DNA of 64,000 bases from Pseudomonadota bacterium (GTDB taxonomy: Bacteria > Pseudomonadota > Gammaproteobacteria > Acidiferrobacterales > Acidiferrobacteraceae). Of this stretch, positions 62,179-64,000 are shown in pieces. Below the pieces are notes generated by a model. That model saw nothing but the letters and a program-made list of their open reading frames with translations, was not told where the DNA came from and ran no database searches. Each line of letters opens with the position of its first letter. The stretch's first letter is position 1. The position numbers and the translations under genes were made by a program. The stretch is from positions 1 to 64,000 of the forward strand of contig JAJYRD010000027.1 in the NCBI GenBank assembly GCA_021794275.1. Direction: 5' to 3'.

Positions 62179-62295
62179 TTATCCGTGGCGATGCCGACGC
62201 CCTTTCCGCTCGCGCTTCAGATACAAAATCACCCCAAACCCCGCCAGATTCGCCAGTCCCATCACGACGATAAACGCGATCCAGTATTCACTCAT
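62179..62295 (-). CDS. Tiny membrane protein (38 residues)
   Basis: Below the ORF-track limit. MSEYWIAFIVVMGLANLAGFGVILYLKRERKGRRHRHG has one membrane helix and a basic tail. It starts 10 bases after the stop of the 62-residue membrane ORF, so they look like an operon. No family recognised; the setting is accessory DNA. Confidence 0.45.
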   Translation of the reverse strand: MSEYWIAFIVVMGLANLAGFGVILYLKRERKGRRHRHG

Positions 62296-62305
62296 GCGTG
62301 GCCCC

Positions 62306-62494
62306 TTAATCGCCCAAGAATGACGGCACCCATATCGCGAACCATTGTAAATTCGCAAACCCTATACCGGCAAGAACCAGCTTTACCCAAGCCACAGGAT
62401 GCGCGTCCAGAGCCGTATAACCAAATGCTCCGAACTCAGCAAAAGCCATAAGGTTAAACACGCCATCGATGTACTTTAACTGATCGTTGTTCAT
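62306..62494 (-). CDS. Small membrane protein (62 residues)
   Basis: MNNDQLKYIDGVFNLMAFAEFGAFGYTALDAHPVAWVKLVLAGIGFANLQWFAIWVPSFLGD contains two hydrophobic segments and starts 3 bases after the end of the preceding broken ORF. Composition is natural and the tandem with the 38-residue ORF supports translation. No function can be given. Confidence 0.45.
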   Translation of the reverse strand: MNNDQLKYIDGVFNLMAFAEFGAFGYTALDAHPVAWVKLVLAGIGFANLQWFAIWVPSFLGD

Positions 62495-62497
62495 TGG

Positions 62498-62830
62498 TTA
62501 CCCGAAGCCGCCCATGGGATCATCTGCCGAAAACAGCGTGTGTGTTTCTGGAACATTGGGGACCTTGCGTTCCACGGTGGCGATAACCCCCATAACGCGA
62601 GACCCCTGAAAGAGTCGCGACCTCGCCTCGTGGCGTAGTTTACGGACAGGCAGACACCGCGATATCGGTCGCCTTGCAGGGCCCACCAAAGCCGTTTGAG
62701 AAAATCCAGGCGCACGCGCACCCACCCTCTCCGGCCCTCCGAGGCCAGCCAGACAAGAACGGCATCCGGCGCGTTATCACCGTTTTGATCCCGGAGATGA
62801 GGGACGCCCCGCCCTCATTCAGACTCGAAC
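62498..62830 (-). pseudogene. Unrecognised ORF with a frameshift
   Basis: One frame gives DAVLVWLASEGRRGWVRVRLDFLKRLWWALQGDRYRGVCLSVNYATRRGRDSF. A second, joined near 62600, gives QGSRVMGVIATVERKVPNVPETHTLFSADDPMGGFG, ending just before the 62-residue ORF. Read together they look like one small acidic-ended protein. I cannot name it. Confidence 0.35.
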
Positions 62831-63121
62831 TGGTGGTGCGGCCCAGGTGTCCCCACGGGATTGCCGCGATTTCCCCGCGACGCCTCGCCTTCTGGATCAC
62901 CCAGGCGATTGATGTTTGGGCGAACCTCGGCGTCGCAATTGACTTGTATGGCGGATGCTTGGTCGAACCACAACCCTTCGAGCGAACGAGCACTGACCCA
63001 TTCTCGGGTCTCTACCGGTAAGCCGACGCGAACACTTTATTGTGGATGGCCCTCCTGCCACCAGCCCGCCAAGCGGAGGGGCGTGATGCTCGCTAAGGGG
63101 TTCTCTGACGCATAGGTTTTA
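62831..63121. other. Non-coding or degraded accessory sequence
   Basis: About 290 bases between the broken ORF and the tRNA-like fragment. ORFs overlap in several frames with no ribosome binding site. Nothing recognised. Confidence 0.3.
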
Positions 63122-63172
63122 TGGTGCCGGTGAGACGAATCGAACGCCCGACCTACTGATTACGACTCAGCT
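63122..63172 (-). tRNA. tRNA-Thr(CGU) 3' fragment, likely integration site copy
   Basis: Read on the minus strand, CTGAGTCGTAATCAGTAGG gives an anticodon arm with CGT, then a T-arm (GTTCGATTC) and CACCGGCACCA with encoded CCA. The acceptor and D-arm 5' half do not match, so this is a fragment, not a working tRNA. Tyrosine integrases commonly use tRNA 3' ends as attachment sites, and a broken integrase follows 160 bases on. The fragment is probably the att copy at the chromosome-left junction (inference). Confidence 0.6.
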
Positions 63173-63330
63173 AAATCCCGCCTACCATCCATCCTACATG
63201 AAACCCCATCCCTTTTAATTCTCTTGAATGTCCCTTGTTTTAAGCCTATTCTTCGTCCCAAGTTGTTTGAGTCGAATTGACGCCGCAATCCTACACCCGT
63301 CCTACGTGGGTCCTACACGGAGGAACGCCT

Positions 63331-64000
63331 ATGAAGATCACCAAGCGGACAGTAGACGCCCTGATACCCCCGGAGAAGGGCTACGCGCTCCACTGGGACG
63401 ATGAGATCAAAGGCTTTGGGGTCCGCATCACGGAGAGTGGTGCGTGCTCCTTCGTGCTGGAGAAGAGCATCAGCGGCAAGCATCGGCGCATGACGCTCGG
63501 CCGGTATGGCGATGTCACCGTGGAATAAGCCCGCACGGACGCCAAGGTGAAGGCCGGACTCATCGCATCGGGGGGCGATCCGGTAGCGGACAAGCGCCGT
63601 GCCCGCGCTGCCGAGGTGAAGCTTGGGGAGGCCCTGGCCGATTACTTTACGTCGCGCAAGAATCTCAGCCCCAAGACCGTGCATGACATGCGGGCGACTC
63701 TTGAGTGGGGCTGCCCGATCTGGCTGACCCTGCCCACGGCCCGGATCACGCGCACCATGGTCGAGCGCCGCCATAGGGAGTTAGGCGAGAAGGGACACGG
63801 GGGGCCGCGAATAAGTGGGGGCGCTATCTGCGGGCACTCCTGAACTTTGCGGCCAGTAAGTACACCGATGCCGAGGGGCAACCCATTCTCACGGATAACC
63901 CCGTCAAGGTGCTATCGAGCACGCGGGCTTGGTACCGCGTGGAGCGCCGCCAAAGCGTGATCCAGCCGCACCAACTGGCCGCATGGTGGGGGGCCGTGCA
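63331..64000 (+). pseudogene. Tyrosine recombinase integrase (DUF4102 type), broken and cut by the window end
   Basis: GGAGG stands before ATG 63331. MKITKRTVDALIPPEKGYALHWDDEIKGFGVRITESGACSFVLEK is the arm-binding domain of island-type integrases. A TAA at 63526 replaces an expected Gln codon (TVE-stop-ARTDAKVKAGLIASGGDPVADKR). The core-binding region (ALADYFTSRKNLSPKTVHDM) continues in frame, and a frameshift near 63808 is needed to reach NKWGRYLRALLNFAA and ITDNPVKVL-type sequence. The catalytic domain would lie beyond base 64000. The gene cannot make a full integrase. Confidence 0.8.

Noticed and set aside
63122-63172. Functional tRNA-Thr gene
   Set aside because: Only the anticodon arm, T-arm and 3' acceptor match; the 5' half needed for a cloverleaf is missing.
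1-64000. CRISPR array or rRNA operon
   Set aside because: No regularly spaced repeats and no rRNA-like conserved sequence seen.

Overview
The window looks like chromosomal DNA of a GC-rich, aerobic, Gram-negative proteobacterium. This rests on lipoproteins with lipoboxes, an outer-membrane barrel, a bo3-type quinol oxidase and a very complete hopanoid locus. A gammaproteobacterium such as an acidophilic sulfur or iron oxidiser of the Acidiferrobacter type would fit. That placement is inference from gene content only; no rRNA or marker gene is present to fix it.

Layout. 1-3.9 kb is an accessory scrap heap: the end of an IS21-like element inside a PIN-toxin gene whose antitoxin survives, a broken type I restriction specificity gene (hsdS), a decayed IS3-family transposase, a frameshifted higB toxin and a frameshifted IS256-family transposase. 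3.9-12.6 kb holds a membrane protein, two methyltransferase-like genes, a decayed parDE module, a WYL regulator with a glutathione transferase, an EamA exporter with a histidine-rich tail, and a GGDEF-EAL protein. 12.6-16.4 kb has a HemN-like radical SAM gene, one small membrane protein and the remains of a NodU/CmcH-type carbamoyltransferase. 16.4-20.6 kb (minus strand) is cyoABCD, a quinol oxidase. 21.0-26.2 kb (plus strand) is an orphan PqiC-like lipoprotein followed by a tight GMC oxidoreductase / DoxX / cupin / SMP-30 lactonase / double VOC cluster.

26.3-45.3 kb (minus strand) is the centrepiece: a near-continuous 16-gene hopanoid locus. In transcription order it reads ispH, hpnH, hpnB, hpnM, mlaA, hpnA, hpnI, hpnJ, hpnK, hpnN, hpnL-like, squalene synthase, shc, hpnG, a second hpnL-like gene and a sulfotransferase. 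It covers isoprenoid precursor supply (IspH), farnesyl-PP to squalene, squalene to hopene (Shc), side-chain attachment (HpnH, HpnG, HpnA, HpnB), glucosamine/cyclitol head-group building (HpnI, HpnK, HpnJ) and outer-membrane traffic (HpnN, HpnM, MlaA). The unusual points are a single squalene synthase instead of HpnCDE, two HpnL-like membrane proteins, and a terminal sulfotransferase that could modify the lipid.

45.4-61.6 kb carries an Nramp-related transporter, an outer-membrane barrel, an electrophile/peroxide detoxification group (glyoxalase, glutathione peroxidase, old yellow enzyme, metallo-beta-lactamase hydrolase, TetR regulator), a canonical GAF-GGDEF-EAL protein, nfeD with an SPFH protein, lgt, penicillin-binding protein 1A and an ADP-ribosylglycohydrolase. 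61.7-64 kb returns to accessory DNA: an IS3 orfA remnant, small membrane ORFs, a tRNA-Thr 3' fragment and a broken tyrosine integrase running off the window. This is probably one edge of an integrated island.
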